Origin: Hyphomicrobiales bacterium
GTDB lineage: Bacteria > Pseudomonadota > Alphaproteobacteria > Rhizobiales > Beijerinckiaceae
Direction of reading: 5' to 3'
NCBI GenBank assembly: GCA_900473415.1
Contig: UCLR01000020.1
Coordinates: 1-64,000, forward strand
Length of the DNA stretch: 64,000 bases
Below the pieces are notes generated by a model. The model saw nothing but the letters and a program-made list of their open reading frames with translations. It was not told where the DNA came from and did not search any database. Positions 1 to 8,359 of this stretch are shown one piece after another (position 1 is the stretch's first letter; each line of letters opens with the position of its first letter). The translations under genes and the position numbers were made by a program.

Positions 1-114
1 ACACTCGGCGCCTGGGTCACTGTCATCCAGGGCTGCATCTTCGTGATCTGCGTCCTGCTCTTCCGCGAGGGGATCGTCGGCGTCATCGCGAAGGCGACAA
101 AAAGGCCGCTGTAA
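1..114 (+). CDS. 3' end of a branched-chain amino acid ABC transporter permease (LivM-like), partial
   Basis: Only the last 37 codons are in the window, ending with TAA at 112-114. The fragment is a hydrophobic helix followed by FREGIVGVI and a short basic tail (KATKRPL). That is the usual C-terminus of LivM-type inner-membrane permeases, where a last transmembrane helix is followed by a PRGIVG/REGIVG motif. The family imports branched-chain amino acids, amides or related substrates together with LivH, two ATPases and a binding protein. None of those partners is visible downstream, so this gene would be the last of its operon. Family assignment rests on a short tail only. Confidence 0.55.
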   Translation, partial: TLGAWVTVIQGCIFVICVLLFREGIVGVIAKATKRPL

Positions 115-540
115 GGTTGAAGATAGATGGGGGGATGAACACGGATCGTCATCGTGGGTGAAGGCGCATAAGCGTTGGCCTCGTGAGGCGTTAGAGGCAC
201 TTGAAACAGTTAAAGCACTAGCCGAGGATCGAAATTTACCCTGATTGTCGGAGCCATCGATCCACAACGGGGCGCAGCTGAGTTCCGCAATGGATGAATC
301 TGATGAAAACCGACGCAAGATGTTGCCTCACCTTCCATCCCGACCGCATCATTTCGGCGCCGATGCTTGAGGCCGCATCGCCCGGGAGCGGACATTGAGA
401 CCGCGGCTTAGCGAACATTCGCTCTTCTGGTCTCTTCGGAGTTGGGCGGCGCCTACTCGATAGCTGTAGAAAGCACTTGATCTGTAGATTGCAGTCAATA
501 CTGCAGGGTCAGACTGTTTTTGCCAAATAGGAGCCCAAAA
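115..540. other. Intergenic region, no gene supported
   Basis: About 430 bases between the permease end and the MucR-like gene. Short open frames exist on both strands but none has a convincing ribosome binding site or protein-like composition. The last part must hold the promoter of the MucR-like gene. A ribosome binding site (AGGAG, 529-533) lies 7 bases before the TTG at 541. Confidence 0.5.
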
Positions 541-975
541 TTGACTGACAATAACGAAGCCATTGTCGATCTTGTTGCCGACATTGTTTCTGCTTTCGTG
601 TCGCACAACAGCGTCCCGACTGCTGAACTGCCCGCACTGATCGCAAGCACCCATGCCGCGCTATTAGGCCTTGGCCGGGAGCAGACACCGATCGTCGAGG
701 AAAAGCTTGTTCCGGCCGTTTCCATCAAGAAATCAATCACACCTGACTTCCTGGTTTGCCTGGAGGACGGCAAGAAATTCAAGTCGCTGAAGCGCCATCT
801 GCGGACGGCCTACGACCTGTCGCCCGATCAATACCGGGCCAAGTGGGGGCTGCCGCCCGACTACCCGATGGTTGCACCGGCTTACGCCGAAGCGCGTTCG
901 AACCTGGCGAAGAAGATGGGCCTCGGCAATCAGCGGCGGAAGGCCGCGCCGGTGCCCGGCCGCACCAAAGGCTAA
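541..975 (+). CDS. mucR-like: Ros/MucR-family transcriptional regulator
   Basis: A 144-residue protein with the MucR architecture: a helical N-terminal oligomerisation region (residues about 5-50), then the DNA-binding core (VCLEDGKKFKSLKRHLRT, followed by SPDQYRAKWGLPPDYPMVAP) and a basic tail. MucR proteins bind AT-rich DNA and act as broad, H-NS-like silencers of surface, motility and horizontally acquired genes in alphaproteobacteria. I start it at TTG 541 because AGGAG at 529-533 gives correct spacing; an in-frame TTG at 520 lacks this. Of the four Ros zinc-ligand positions only the first Cys and first His remain: the second Cys is Asp, and the final His pair is Ala-Tyr. The protein therefore probably folds without zinc, as known for some rhizobial MucR homologues. 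It is followed by a strong terminator. Confidence 0.85.
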   Translation: MTDNNEAIVDLVADIVSAFVSHNSVPTAELPALIASTHAALLGLGREQTPIVEEKLVPAVSIKKSITPDFLVCLEDGKKFKSLKRHLRTAYDLSPDQYRAKWGLPPDYPMVAPAYAEARSNLAKKMGLGNQRRKAAPVPGRTKG

Positions 976-992
976 GTCCAGTCAAGTGTTGA

Positions 993-1022
993 GGCGGGCG
1001 ACAACAAGCGCCCGCCCTCTTT
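993..1022 (+). terminator. Rho-independent terminator after the MucR-like gene
   Basis: Perfect 8-bp stem GGCGGGCG / CGCCCGCC (993-1000 and 1009-1016) with an 8-base loop, followed by CTCTTTA. It begins 17 bases after the stop codon. Confidence 0.75.
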
Positions 1023-1438
1023 AGCTACAATCGCCCGCCGCCCTGGCATGAACGGGCCCAAGACAGCCCTCCCGCTGGGCCCTGCGGCACCATGAGTTGT
1101 CATTGGCTGCCAGTCCGCATTGCGACCAACCTGGTCCTTAGCTGCCGTTGCGAATGCCCGCTTCCTGGCGATCCGTTTTCGGTCTGAGGTCGTCCTCCGA
1201 ATTGGGGCCATCAGGCAAAACCGCCTTCAGCGCACATGACGTCAAATCGTATAAATTCACTTATGTATTTGAAATAGCTATATAATTCGTACTGGCCAAC
1301 CAAGCCGACGGGCTCGGCTCAACAATGGTACACCTAACCCGGCAACGGTACGGAAAACGTACGGCTCAGAGAGCCCGGATCTTCGTGGCGCATTTGACAT
1401 TCCGCATGTCGACCTTCGGCTGCCATTCCGCCTGCACT
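1023..1438. other. Intergenic region, no gene supported
   Basis: About 415 bases between the MucR terminator and the 3' end of the convergent glycosyltransferase gene. It contains an AT-rich patch around 1245-1290. No coding sequence, RNA gene or repeat could be supported. Confidence 0.4.
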
Positions 1439-3679
1439 TCAAACGATGCGTCGATCTGTCCTCAACATGCAGGCGGAGAGTTCGATGAACTGGCAGATGT
1501 CGTAGGCGCCGTTCTTCATCGATATGTCATGGCATCGCGCCGCGATTTTCATGCGCTCGGCGTCGTCCAGCACGGCTTCCACGATATCGCGGCAGCGATA
1601 CCGGTCATGGTCCCTGCGCAGGCAAAAACCCAAGCCGTTGACTGCGGCATATTTCGCTCTGGTGAGTTGCAGATCCATTTCTTCGGCCTCGTTCGGCACG
1701 AAGATCGAAGGGATGGCCCCGAGCACGTTCTCATGGAAAGCGTTATAGCCGGCGGCGGACACGCATATATCGAAAGCTTTGCTGTAGCGAAAGGCCGGGA
1801 AAAGATCGACCGATCGGCACCGTGGCCGCTGCTCGCATTCCGCTTCGTGATTCCCGATGGGAGAGCGTATCTCGACGATCTCCAGGCGCGGATCGCGCAG
1901 GAAAGCTTCCGTCAAATGCTCCTTCAGGCGCGCCAGCGGGAAATTGTTTTCGGAGCCGAGCTGGAACGCCACGACGAGCCGGTCCCTGGGCAGGCCCAGG
2001 GCCGCCAGCGCAGATTCGCGGTCGAGCCGGGCCGACGCGTCGATGTGCAGGACCGGCGGAACACGATAGACCCGCTCGCGTTCCGCCGTGGTTGGGCCGT
2101 CGTCCCAATCCTCTGCCAGTTCCCCGGGTTCGATAATGGCATCGAAGCGGTCGGATACCTGCAGGCCAACTCCATGATGCTCGCGCCACATCGCGCGCCG
2201 GACCCAGATCAAAAATGCGTCACGATAGGTGGAGAGTGCTTGAATCAGGCCTCCGAAGGGCATCGTGCCATCGTAGAGAACGGCACTCGGCCTGTAAAAG
2301 CGTAGAAGATCGAACAGCTCTTCCGCGAAGACGCGGTTCCATCGCTCGGGGTCAGCTTTGATATGCTTATGATAATTGATATAATGCGCTAGATATCCGG
2401 CCTGTGCCGCGAATTGAAGTCCCATCGACATCGTCACGAATACGGGGCGGAATCCCTTCGGCAGCCGGTCCGCAAGCGCCAGCTGCTGAACGAGATGCCC
2501 CAATCCGATGCCGTTCGTCGAAATGAACAGGACGGTTTTTTGCCGCGCGGGCGGCAGGGCAGCCTGCGGCGAAGCCGAGTGGGCATTGCGGAATTCGAGC
2601 TCAGGAAAGCAGCGTCGCAAACGGGGCACGAACTCGCTCAGGTCGAAATGTCGCCGCGCATGGTCGAGCGCATCGGCGACCTGCTGACGGTAAGCGGCCG
2701 GATTGCCGACGAAATGCTCAATCCTGGACACCACCTCCGACGGTTGGCAGTAGATTGCCGACAAGCCGAAGATCGGCGCGAAGTGCGGGGGCAGGATGAC
2801 GAGAATGCCGACGGCGAGCGCTTCCAGAATGGTCCGGCCGAAGGCCTCTGACCAAGCCTCGCTGTGGTAATAGACATAGAAATCGAGGCCGGCGAGAAAA
2901 GCCGGAACGCCCTGGGCCTGGAACGGCGCGACGATCCAGTTCGAAGGCACCGCGCCGTAGAGCTCCTCCAGGAAATCGGCGCCACCCAGTATCCTGACCG
3001 TCGCGAGCGTGGGGTCGACAGGATAGGCCGCGAAGGCATCCACTGGCGAATCCGGCCATTTCTGCGCATCGGGCCGGGCATGGCGGCCGATAACAACCGG
3101 AAATCTGAGGCGACGCTCCGGCCGGCGGGGCCAGGCGTCAAAATCGATCAGGTTCAGCCAGTCCTCGTCCAGCAGCCTCGCATCATTGCCGAGTTGGAAA
3201 CGGACCGATGCGCGGACGACGGCACTAACCGGCGCGATATGGACCGGGCCACCAAAGACTGTGGTGCAGTTCCGTGTGACGGCTTGCAGATCGTACTGAA
3301 CCTTTCCGAGAGCATCCACCCGTGGATGGTGCAGGACGAGAACGACGTGGGCACAAGAAATATCCGGTCGGCTGCCGGGCAATTGCGTGAAGATCGTGGG
3401 GTGGTGGATCACCACGATTCCGGCGTCGATGGGGTCGGCGAAATGGACAAGGCATACCTTGCCTTGATCCAGCCGGACCTGCAGATCGGGATGGATCGGC
3501 AAAGTGTTGCCGAGCAGCGGGCCCTTCACCGCAAGAAGCCCGCAGCGCAGGCCCTCGCGATGGGCTGCGTCGATCTCGGCGGCCAGCGCTGTCGACGTTC
3601 CGCCCTCGAAGCGGGGATCGCCGACAAACAGGACGTCGAACGCTTCCCGGTGCCGGTTCAGATGAGCGGCCGTGCTCAA
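1439..3679 (-). CDS. Two-domain glycosyltransferase
   Basis: About 746 residues from TTG 3679, which lies 1 base after the stop of the upstream gene. Earlier in-frame starts would overlap that gene by about 90 bases. The N-terminal half (about 1-370) looks like a GT-B glycosyltransferase: it starts with a Rossmann-like strand (FDVLFVGDPRFEGGTST), and its second half has the typical donor-site pattern SEAFGRTILEALAVG. The C-terminal half (about 385-746) is a second GT-B unit of MurG/GT28 type, beginning VLFISTNGIGLGHLVQQLALA, with a donor-site segment FDICVSAAGYNAFHE. So one polypeptide appears to carry two transferases, possibly adding consecutive sugars to a surface glycan or protein. No signal peptide is seen, so it should act in the cytosol. 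Substrates are unknown. Confidence 0.7.
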   Translation of the reverse strand: MSTAAHLNRHREAFDVLFVGDPRFEGGTSTALAAEIDAAHREGLRCGLLAVKGPLLGNTLPIHPDLQVRLDQGKVCLVHFADPIDAGIVVIHHPTIFTQLPGSRPDISCAHVVLVLHHPRVDALGKVQYDLQAVTRNCTTVFGGPVHIAPVSAVVRASVRFQLGNDARLLDEDWLNLIDFDAWPRRPERRLRFPVVIGRHARPDAQKWPDSPVDAFAAYPVDPTLATVRILGGADFLEELYGAVPSNWIVAPFQAQGVPAFLAGLDFYVYYHSEAWSEAFGRTILEALAVGILVILPPHFAPIFGLSAIYCQPSEVVSRIEHFVGNPAAYRQQVADALDHARRHFDLSEFVPRLRRCFPELEFRNAHSASPQAALPPARQKTVLFISTNGIGLGHLVQQLALADRLPKGFRPVFVTMSMGLQFAAQAGYLAHYINYHKHIKADPERWNRVFAEELFDLLRFYRPSAVLYDGTMPFGGLIQALSTYRDAFLIWVRRAMWREHHGVGLQVSDRFDAIIEPGELAEDWDDGPTTAERERVYRVPPVLHIDASARLDRESALAALGLPRDRLVVAFQLGSENNFPLARLKEHLTEAFLRDPRLEIVEIRSPIGNHEAECEQRPRCRSVDLFPAFRYSKAFDICVSAAGYNAFHENVLGAIPSIFVPNEAEEMDLQLTRAKYAAVNGLGFCLRRDHDRYRCRDIVEAVLDDAERMKIAARCHDISMKNGAYDICQFIELSACMLRTDRRIV

Positions 3680-3680
3680 G

Positions 3681-4199
3681 TCACGCCGCCTCGCTCTCGT
3701 CGGCAACGGCGAGCTCGATGATGCGCTCGAAGCTGTCGCCGTACGCAAGCACGACCTCGGGCCGCCACTTGGCAATCAGCAGATCATGCCGGTCACGCAG
3801 ATAGTCGGACCACCGAAGATCCGACGCGCACCGTAACCGCGCGCTTCGCGCCGGAACATGCTCGATCAGCGCGCCGGCGCGGTAGAGCGCAAAGAAGGCA
3901 TCGCAGTCCGTCACGCAGACGATGCGGTGGGTTCGTTCCAGCGCCTTTCGGACGACCTCCAACACTGAGAAGCCGTCAGAGACGTCGAGGCCGAGCACCG
4001 TGACAACCGCGACGCGGACCGCCTCTTCACGACCATAGATCGCGAGGCTATCGCTGCCCGAAGGCAGGACTGGCCGAGGCGCCAACCGTGCCATTTTCGA
4101 CAGCAACCGGACGCCCAGCATCGCAGAGCGCCCTCGCAGGCGTTCAAACCAAGTCCGTGTGCCTGTTTCGGTCTGGATTTCGGACAACCTCACCGTCAC
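3681..4199 (-). CDS. Conserved-looking hypothetical protein next to glycosyltransferase
   Basis: 172 residues from GTG 4199, 4 bases after the stop of the barrel gene; GTG 4193 is an alternative. I do not recognise the family. Visible features are a basic N-terminus and a Rossmann-like alternation of strands and helices (VAVVTVLGLDVSDGFSVLEVVRKAL, then IVCVTDC, then VVLAYGDSFE). It is squeezed between the barrel gene and the double glycosyltransferase with almost no spacing, which implies co-transcription and a shared process. It could be a small nucleotide-sugar or glycosylation accessory protein, but nothing proves this. Confidence 0.5.
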   Translation of the reverse strand: MTVRLSEIQTETGTRTWFERLRGRSAMLGVRLLSKMARLAPRPVLPSGSDSLAIYGREEAVRVAVVTVLGLDVSDGFSVLEVVRKALERTHRIVCVTDCDAFFALYRAGALIEHVPARSARLRCASDLRWSDYLRDRHDLLIAKWRPEVVLAYGDSFERIIELAVADESEAA

Positions 4200-4203
4200 G
4201 GTC

Positions 4204-5100
4204 TCAGAATTGATAATAGACGGCCAGGCGCCCTCCGAAGCTGCGGTAGTCATCACGCGCGACGGTCGTCGAAACCCGAGCCGCGATGCTCAGGTTCTTG
4301 CGGTTGATGTTCAAGCCGCCCGAAAGCTCGAAAGACGTACGGTCGTGATAGTCACGCAGCAGATTGAGATCGTAGTTGAAGGCGGCTCGCACGACGGGAT
4401 CGACGGTGTATTCCCCGACCGGGATCGAATAGGACACTTCCGTGCCAATGCTCGTCCGCCCCAACGTGTCGAACGAAGACCGCCTGAAGTTCCCGTCGCT
4501 TTCGAAACCACGCGTTTCTAGGTTGTCAGTGTAGAGTATCTGCGCGAAGGGAGCGACGCGCAGGCGGTCAAAATAATGCGCTCCGCTGAATGTCGCCGTG
4601 ATGAAGTTGTTTGTCGCCCGCTTGTCGCCCAGCACAAGAATAGTGCCGGCGGCACGGCTCTCTTCGATGTAGCTTTTTCCCAAGCCTGCCGTGACGTTCA
4701 AGCTGTATTCGTTGATGAAGTAGATCGTGGTGCCAAGGAAGGCCGTGGCGCCATCCGATCTCAGGGATCCGAGCGGCAATAGCTTGTCGCGGTCCAGGTG
4801 GCTGCCGCTTAGCCCGGCCGTCAGCCCGAACCACGGCGTCAGCGCAAATTCCAGGCCGGCCGTGGTCTGGAGGATACGATCCTTTTCATATCGGCCGGGC
4901 CGCGTGTCGCGCTGCCAACCATATCCAGAATCCACAAAAGCCTTGATCCAGGGCTCGCTGCTGGACTGGCGTTCCTCTGTTGGGTTCAGCACCTGCACCG
5001 GCACGTTCGATTCGCCGGCCGACTGCGCCAATACCGGGCTAATCAGCCCGAACGCCAATACGGTAGCCGGAAATCGCGCTCCAATTCGTCTGACCCGCAT
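4204..5100 (-). CDS. Outer-membrane beta-barrel protein
   Basis: 298 residues from ATG 5100, chosen because it places a clean signal peptide at the N-terminus (MRVRRIGARF, hydrophobic stretch, then PVLAQ). The mature protein is a series of alternating amphipathic strands rich in Tyr, Gly and Asn and ends in YYQF, a C-terminal Phe typical of barrels inserted by the BAM complex. The pattern resembles surface barrels of the autotransporter-barrel or OmpA-like type without a passenger. It precedes the unknown protein and the glycosyltransferase on the same strand. It may be a surface target or export partner for them, but this is inference. Confidence 0.65.
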   Translation of the reverse strand: MRVRRIGARFPATVLAFGLISPVLAQSAGESNVPVQVLNPTEERQSSSEPWIKAFVDSGYGWQRDTRPGRYEKDRILQTTAGLEFALTPWFGLTAGLSGSHLDRDKLLPLGSLRSDGATAFLGTTIYFINEYSLNVTAGLGKSYIEESRAAGTILVLGDKRATNNFITATFSGAHYFDRLRVAPFAQILYTDNLETRGFESDGNFRRSSFDTLGRTSIGTEVSYSIPVGEYTVDPVVRAAFNYDLNLLRDYHDRTSFELSGGLNINRKNLSIAARVSTTVARDDYRSFGGRLAVYYQF

Positions 5101-5291
5101 CTCGTTACTTTCCACGAGCAAGGTATTGACCAAATTTTCCGGTAGGCGGCAGAGATAGCGCTTTTACTATCGACGATCTCATCAATCGACGCAATGTTCA
5201 CTTTTCTGCTTTCAACTCCGCCACGCAAAGCGCACGCACCCTATAGCGCGGTGTTCTGCGCGCTCCCTGCCTGCAAACCGGCCAATAGCGC

Positions 5292-6611
5292 TCAGTCCGG
5301 CATCCAGTGATCTCGGAATTCAGGAACAACGTCCAATATAGACTGACCCGTCCTGGCGTCCATCGCCGTGATATAGCGGCAAAAACGGCCCCATTCGCGA
5401 TCAGAGTCCCCCTCCTCCTCCATGAAGCGGATGGCATCCTCGCCGATCGCCCGTATATGCGCCGAGCCGAGATTGTGGTTCACGCCCAGAGTCGGCAGCA
5501 CATCGTCGTTGAAGCGCCTCATCCGCCTGGCCGCAAGTTGCTTGAGCGGCTGCGGCAAACTCCGCACAGACATGTGGGCAGGGTTAAGCACAAGACTCGT
5601 CGACAAGTATTCTGGCTCGAACATCCGGCTGATGTAGGTGATCGTGTCGGCCCAGTGGAGGATGTTCAGGGCCTGGGGAGAGATCGTCGCGCAGAGTTTC
5701 AATTGCGGGAACATCGCGGCCAGCCGGCGCGCATGGCGCTCCACGATCCCCGAGTCGACGCCGACGCGGATATATTCGTTGAGCTTGCGGTGCCCGTCGA
5801 TCGAGACGCTGACGTTGAAGGACCTGAATTGCTGCAGCCGCTCCAGGGTGGCGATGCCGCTGCTGCTCAATCTTGTCAGATTGGTGTTGAGCGAGGCGGC
5901 GATGCGGCTCTTCCAGGGGTCGAGCGCATCGACGACGGCAAGTAGATTCTTGTCGAGCAGCGGCTCGCCGCCGAAGAAGAAGATCTCTTCGAGCGACGGG
6001 CCGATGGCCTTGAGATCGTCGATGAAGCTCTCGAGCCGGTCGAAAGGGCGCTGGAGCAGGACCGGCTTTTCCCGATGCTCGCCGGGCCCAGCCGCCTCCT
6101 CCCACAATTTGCCCAGGCTGGTCGAGAGCTCGGGCGAGCACATCCGGCAGCGCAGATTGCACAGATTGGACATCGACACCTCGACATAGCGAGGCATGGC
6201 CGCGACCGTGCCGTCGGGCCTCGCCGCAGCGAGGACTTCGGGGACGATTTGGGCGAGGCGGGTGTTGAGGTTCTGGCGCCAGGAGGCGACCGCCCCCTGA
6301 TCCTCCAGCCGCCAGCAATGAACGCAACTCGGATGTCGCTCGCCGCGCAGGCTGCTCTGCCGGATCTGCTTCAGCCGCGGCGAGGACCAGAGCTCTTCCA
6401 GGGAGGTGTCGCGATAGGAGCCGAGAACCGTCGGATTCTTGCAGCAGAAGGTGACGAGCCCGGTGGGATACAGGCTCAGCGTGGTGAATGGCGCGACGCA
6501 GAAGGTCGGGGAGTCTTCTATGACACCATGGCTTGCCGCGGCTTGCCGCGGCTGCGGGCGGCGACGGGCAGCTCGTTCCCTCTCCTTCGGAACGGGCCGG
6601 GCCTCACTCAT
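5292..6611 (-). CDS. Radical SAM protein with auxiliary Fe-S (twitch/SPASM-like) cysteines
   Basis: 439 residues. The radical SAM cluster motif C-x3-C-x2-C is at residues 151-158 (CNLRCRMC), followed by FFFGGEPLL, the SAM-binding GGE motif. Unusually, extra cysteines lie upstream (C38, C56, C57, C96, C99; FCVAPF and CVHCW), as in twitch-type proteins that use an N-terminal cluster segment. Such enzymes modify peptides, sugars or cofactors. The start ATG overlaps the stop of the caspase-FGE gene by 4 bases (ATGA), so the two are translationally coupled. The likely role is a post-translational modification linked to the caspase operon; the substrate is unknown. Confidence 0.8.
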   Translation of the reverse strand: MSEARPVPKERERAARRRPQPRQAAASHGVIEDSPTFCVAPFTTLSLYPTGLVTFCCKNPTVLGSYRDTSLEELWSSPRLKQIRQSSLRGERHPSCVHCWRLEDQGAVASWRQNLNTRLAQIVPEVLAAARPDGTVAAMPRYVEVSMSNLCNLRCRMCSPELSTSLGKLWEEAAGPGEHREKPVLLQRPFDRLESFIDDLKAIGPSLEEIFFFGGEPLLDKNLLAVVDALDPWKSRIAASLNTNLTRLSSSGIATLERLQQFRSFNVSVSIDGHRKLNEYIRVGVDSGIVERHARRLAAMFPQLKLCATISPQALNILHWADTITYISRMFEPEYLSTSLVLNPAHMSVRSLPQPLKQLAARRMRRFNDDVLPTLGVNHNLGSAHIRAIGEDAIRFMEEEGDSDREWGRFCRYITAMDARTGQSILDVVPEFRDHWMPD

Positions 6612-8359
6612 TGCGGCAGGTCCCGCGCGACGCGGAAACCGATGTTGAGATCCGAATCCTCCAGGTCGATCCGTTGCCTGGACGTGACGCGGACATTGCG
6701 CGGGTCACTCATCCAAGAGCCGCCGCGCAACGCACGAAAGCGGCAATTCTCTCCGGGGCTTGCGGCGGCGCTCATGGTGCGGGAGCGCCGATCCCAACAA
6801 TCGGACGTCCATTGCCAGACATTGCCGAGCATATCGAAGAGCCCGTACATGTTCGGCTCGAAACTGCCAGTCGGCGAGGTGAAGACGAAGCCATCGGCGC
6901 AGCTATGCGATTGCAGGCTGAGCCGGACCGTCCGTTGCGCGGTCAGGTCGAGCACATTCGCGTAGCGACAGCTCCGGTCCGGATCGCGGCCCCAGAAGCG
7001 TGGGCTGGAAATGCCGCCGCGCGCAGCGAATTCCCATTCGGCCTCGTTGGGAATCCGATAGGGCTGCCCGGTCTTCTTGCGCAGCCAGTTCACGAACTCC
7101 ATCGCATCGTTCCAGGTGACGTTGATCACCGGGCGGCTTGCCCGGCCGAAGCCGCCATCCGAGGGGTTCGCCCGGCAGCCCCCATCCAGGCGGCATTGCT
7201 CCCATTGCTCGAAGGTGACCGGATATCGGCCGATCGCAAAGGGCCTGATCTGGACGCGCATCTGCGGCGGTTCGTCCGCCAAGCGCTCGGTATCGGTCTC
7301 CGGGCTGCCGCTCAGAAAGAGGCCGCCGGGCAGCGCCGCCAGGCTCGGGCAACTCGGGCAGTCCTTGATGACCCTGATGGCCTGCGCCGCCTCCCGCATG
7401 AGCCGCTCGAGCGTTCGTTCGGCCATCGGCGCGAAGGTACCACGCGGAAACCTGTCGAGAAAGTCGATCAGTTCCTGGGGCTCACGTCCCGCCTCGACGG
7501 AACGCCAGTAGCTGAGCTCGACTTCGTCGACCTTAGTCAGAGGCGCGCGGCCGGCCAGATAGATGTCCTTCAGGAGCGAGGAATTTTCCCAGGGCGTCTG
7601 CTGCGAGTTGGTTTGTTCGACGACGCTCTGGCGGACCTTGGTGAACATCTGCCGGATCTCGAGCCCTTTGGTCGTGAGATGCGTCAGCAAGGCCTGGGCA
7701 AAGGGGCTGTGCTCGGCGCCGACCGAGCCGTCGAAGGCAACCGACCCCGGACTGGTCGCGTAAGCGACGAGGACGCCGCGGTCGACGATATTGGGGCGGG
7801 CCAGCCCTGGTTCGATCTCCTCGCTCTGCGCCCCTTTCTGAAGCCTGCCGGCGAACGGATTGTCACGACAAGCATCGAGAATGATGACCTTGGTCGAAGC
7901 GGCCGACATCGCGGACAGGGCGTCCTCGAGGCTTATCGCCTCACGGAGGGCCTCCTGCTTCTGGCCGGGCCGCACGTTCACCGACAGCATCCAGTTCTTC
8001 TGGTCGATCTGGATGCCATGGCCGGCGTAATAGACCAGCGCCACCTCGGCGCCCGCGGCTTGCTGGCGAAATTCCTCCAGCCGCTGCACCATCTCCTGTT
8101 TCGTCAGGTTGAGCCCCCGCACAACGGTGAACCGCATGGCGACGAGTGTATTGGCGACGGCCTCGGCATCCCGCTCGGCGTTCGGAAGCTTCGCGACTGA
8201 CACATAGCTGCTGTTGCCGATTACCAGCGCGACACGGCGGCCAGGATCGTCATCCTGAACGGCATTGAGCCGCGTCTGCGCGAACGCCGTGCCTGCGGCA
8301 ATTAACAGCAACAGGGTGACGATCAGCGCCACCCGATGTCTGAGCGCCTCAATTGCCAT
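6608..8359 (-). CDS. Secreted or periplasmic caspase-like peptidase fused to an FGE-sulfatase-like domain
   Basis: 583 residues from ATG 8359, which gives a signal peptide (residues 1-28, ending AFAQ); an upstream in-frame start would destroy it. Residues about 40-275 are a peptidase C14 (caspase/metacaspase) domain: RRVALVIGNSSY opens the fold, His114 sits in YYAGHG and Cys164 in LDACRDNPF, so the dyad is intact. Residues about 343-583 are a formylglycine-generating-enzyme-like domain (PGGLFLSG; NEAEWEFAARGG; MLGNVWQWTSD; LRGGSW; NIGFRVAR). The cysteine pair of true FGE enzymes is missing from its last segment, so it is probably a binding module. It overlaps the preceding gene by 11 bases and the next by 4. 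Confidence 0.88.
   Translation of the reverse strand: MAIEALRHRVALIVTLLLLIAAGTAFAQTRLNAVQDDDPGRRVALVIGNSSYVSVAKLPNAERDAEAVANTLVAMRFTVVRGLNLTKQEMVQRLEEFRQQAAGAEVALVYYAGHGIQIDQKNWMLSVNVRPGQKQEALREAISLEDALSAMSAASTKVIILDACRDNPFAGRLQKGAQSEEIEPGLARPNIVDRGVLVAYATSPGSVAFDGSVGAEHSPFAQALLTHLTTKGLEIRQMFTKVRQSVVEQTNSQQTPWENSSLLKDIYLAGRAPLTKVDEVELSYWRSVEAGREPQELIDFLDRFPRGTFAPMAERTLERLMREAAQAIRVIKDCPSCPSLAALPGGLFLSGSPETDTERLADEPPQMRVQIRPFAIGRYPVTFEQWEQCRLDGGCRANPSDGGFGRASRPVINVTWNDAMEFVNWLRKKTGQPYRIPNEAEWEFAARGGISSPRFWGRDPDRSCRYANVLDLTAQRTVRLSLQSHSCADGFVFTSPTGSFEPNMYGLFDMLGNVWQWTSDCWDRRSRTMSAAASPGENCRFRALRGGSWMSDPRNVRVTSRQRIDLEDSDLNIGFRVARDLPQ

Noticed and set aside
1325-2305. Long plus-strand frame opposite the glycosyltransferase
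   Set aside because: Mirror of the real minus-strand gene in GC-rich DNA; Arg-rich composition and no domain motif.
3681-3775. Extended start of the glycosyltransferase at 3775
   Set aside because: It would overlap the upstream gene by about 90 bases and adds a Ser/Arg-rich segment without similarity; TTG 3679 fits better.
6608-7345. Diversity-generating retroelement target (FGE/C-lectin fold)
   Set aside because: No reverse transcriptase or template repeat is in the window.
6533-8200. 555-codon plus-strand frame opposite the caspase-FGE gene
   Set aside because: Antisense artefact of high third-position GC; the minus-strand gene has clear active-site motifs.
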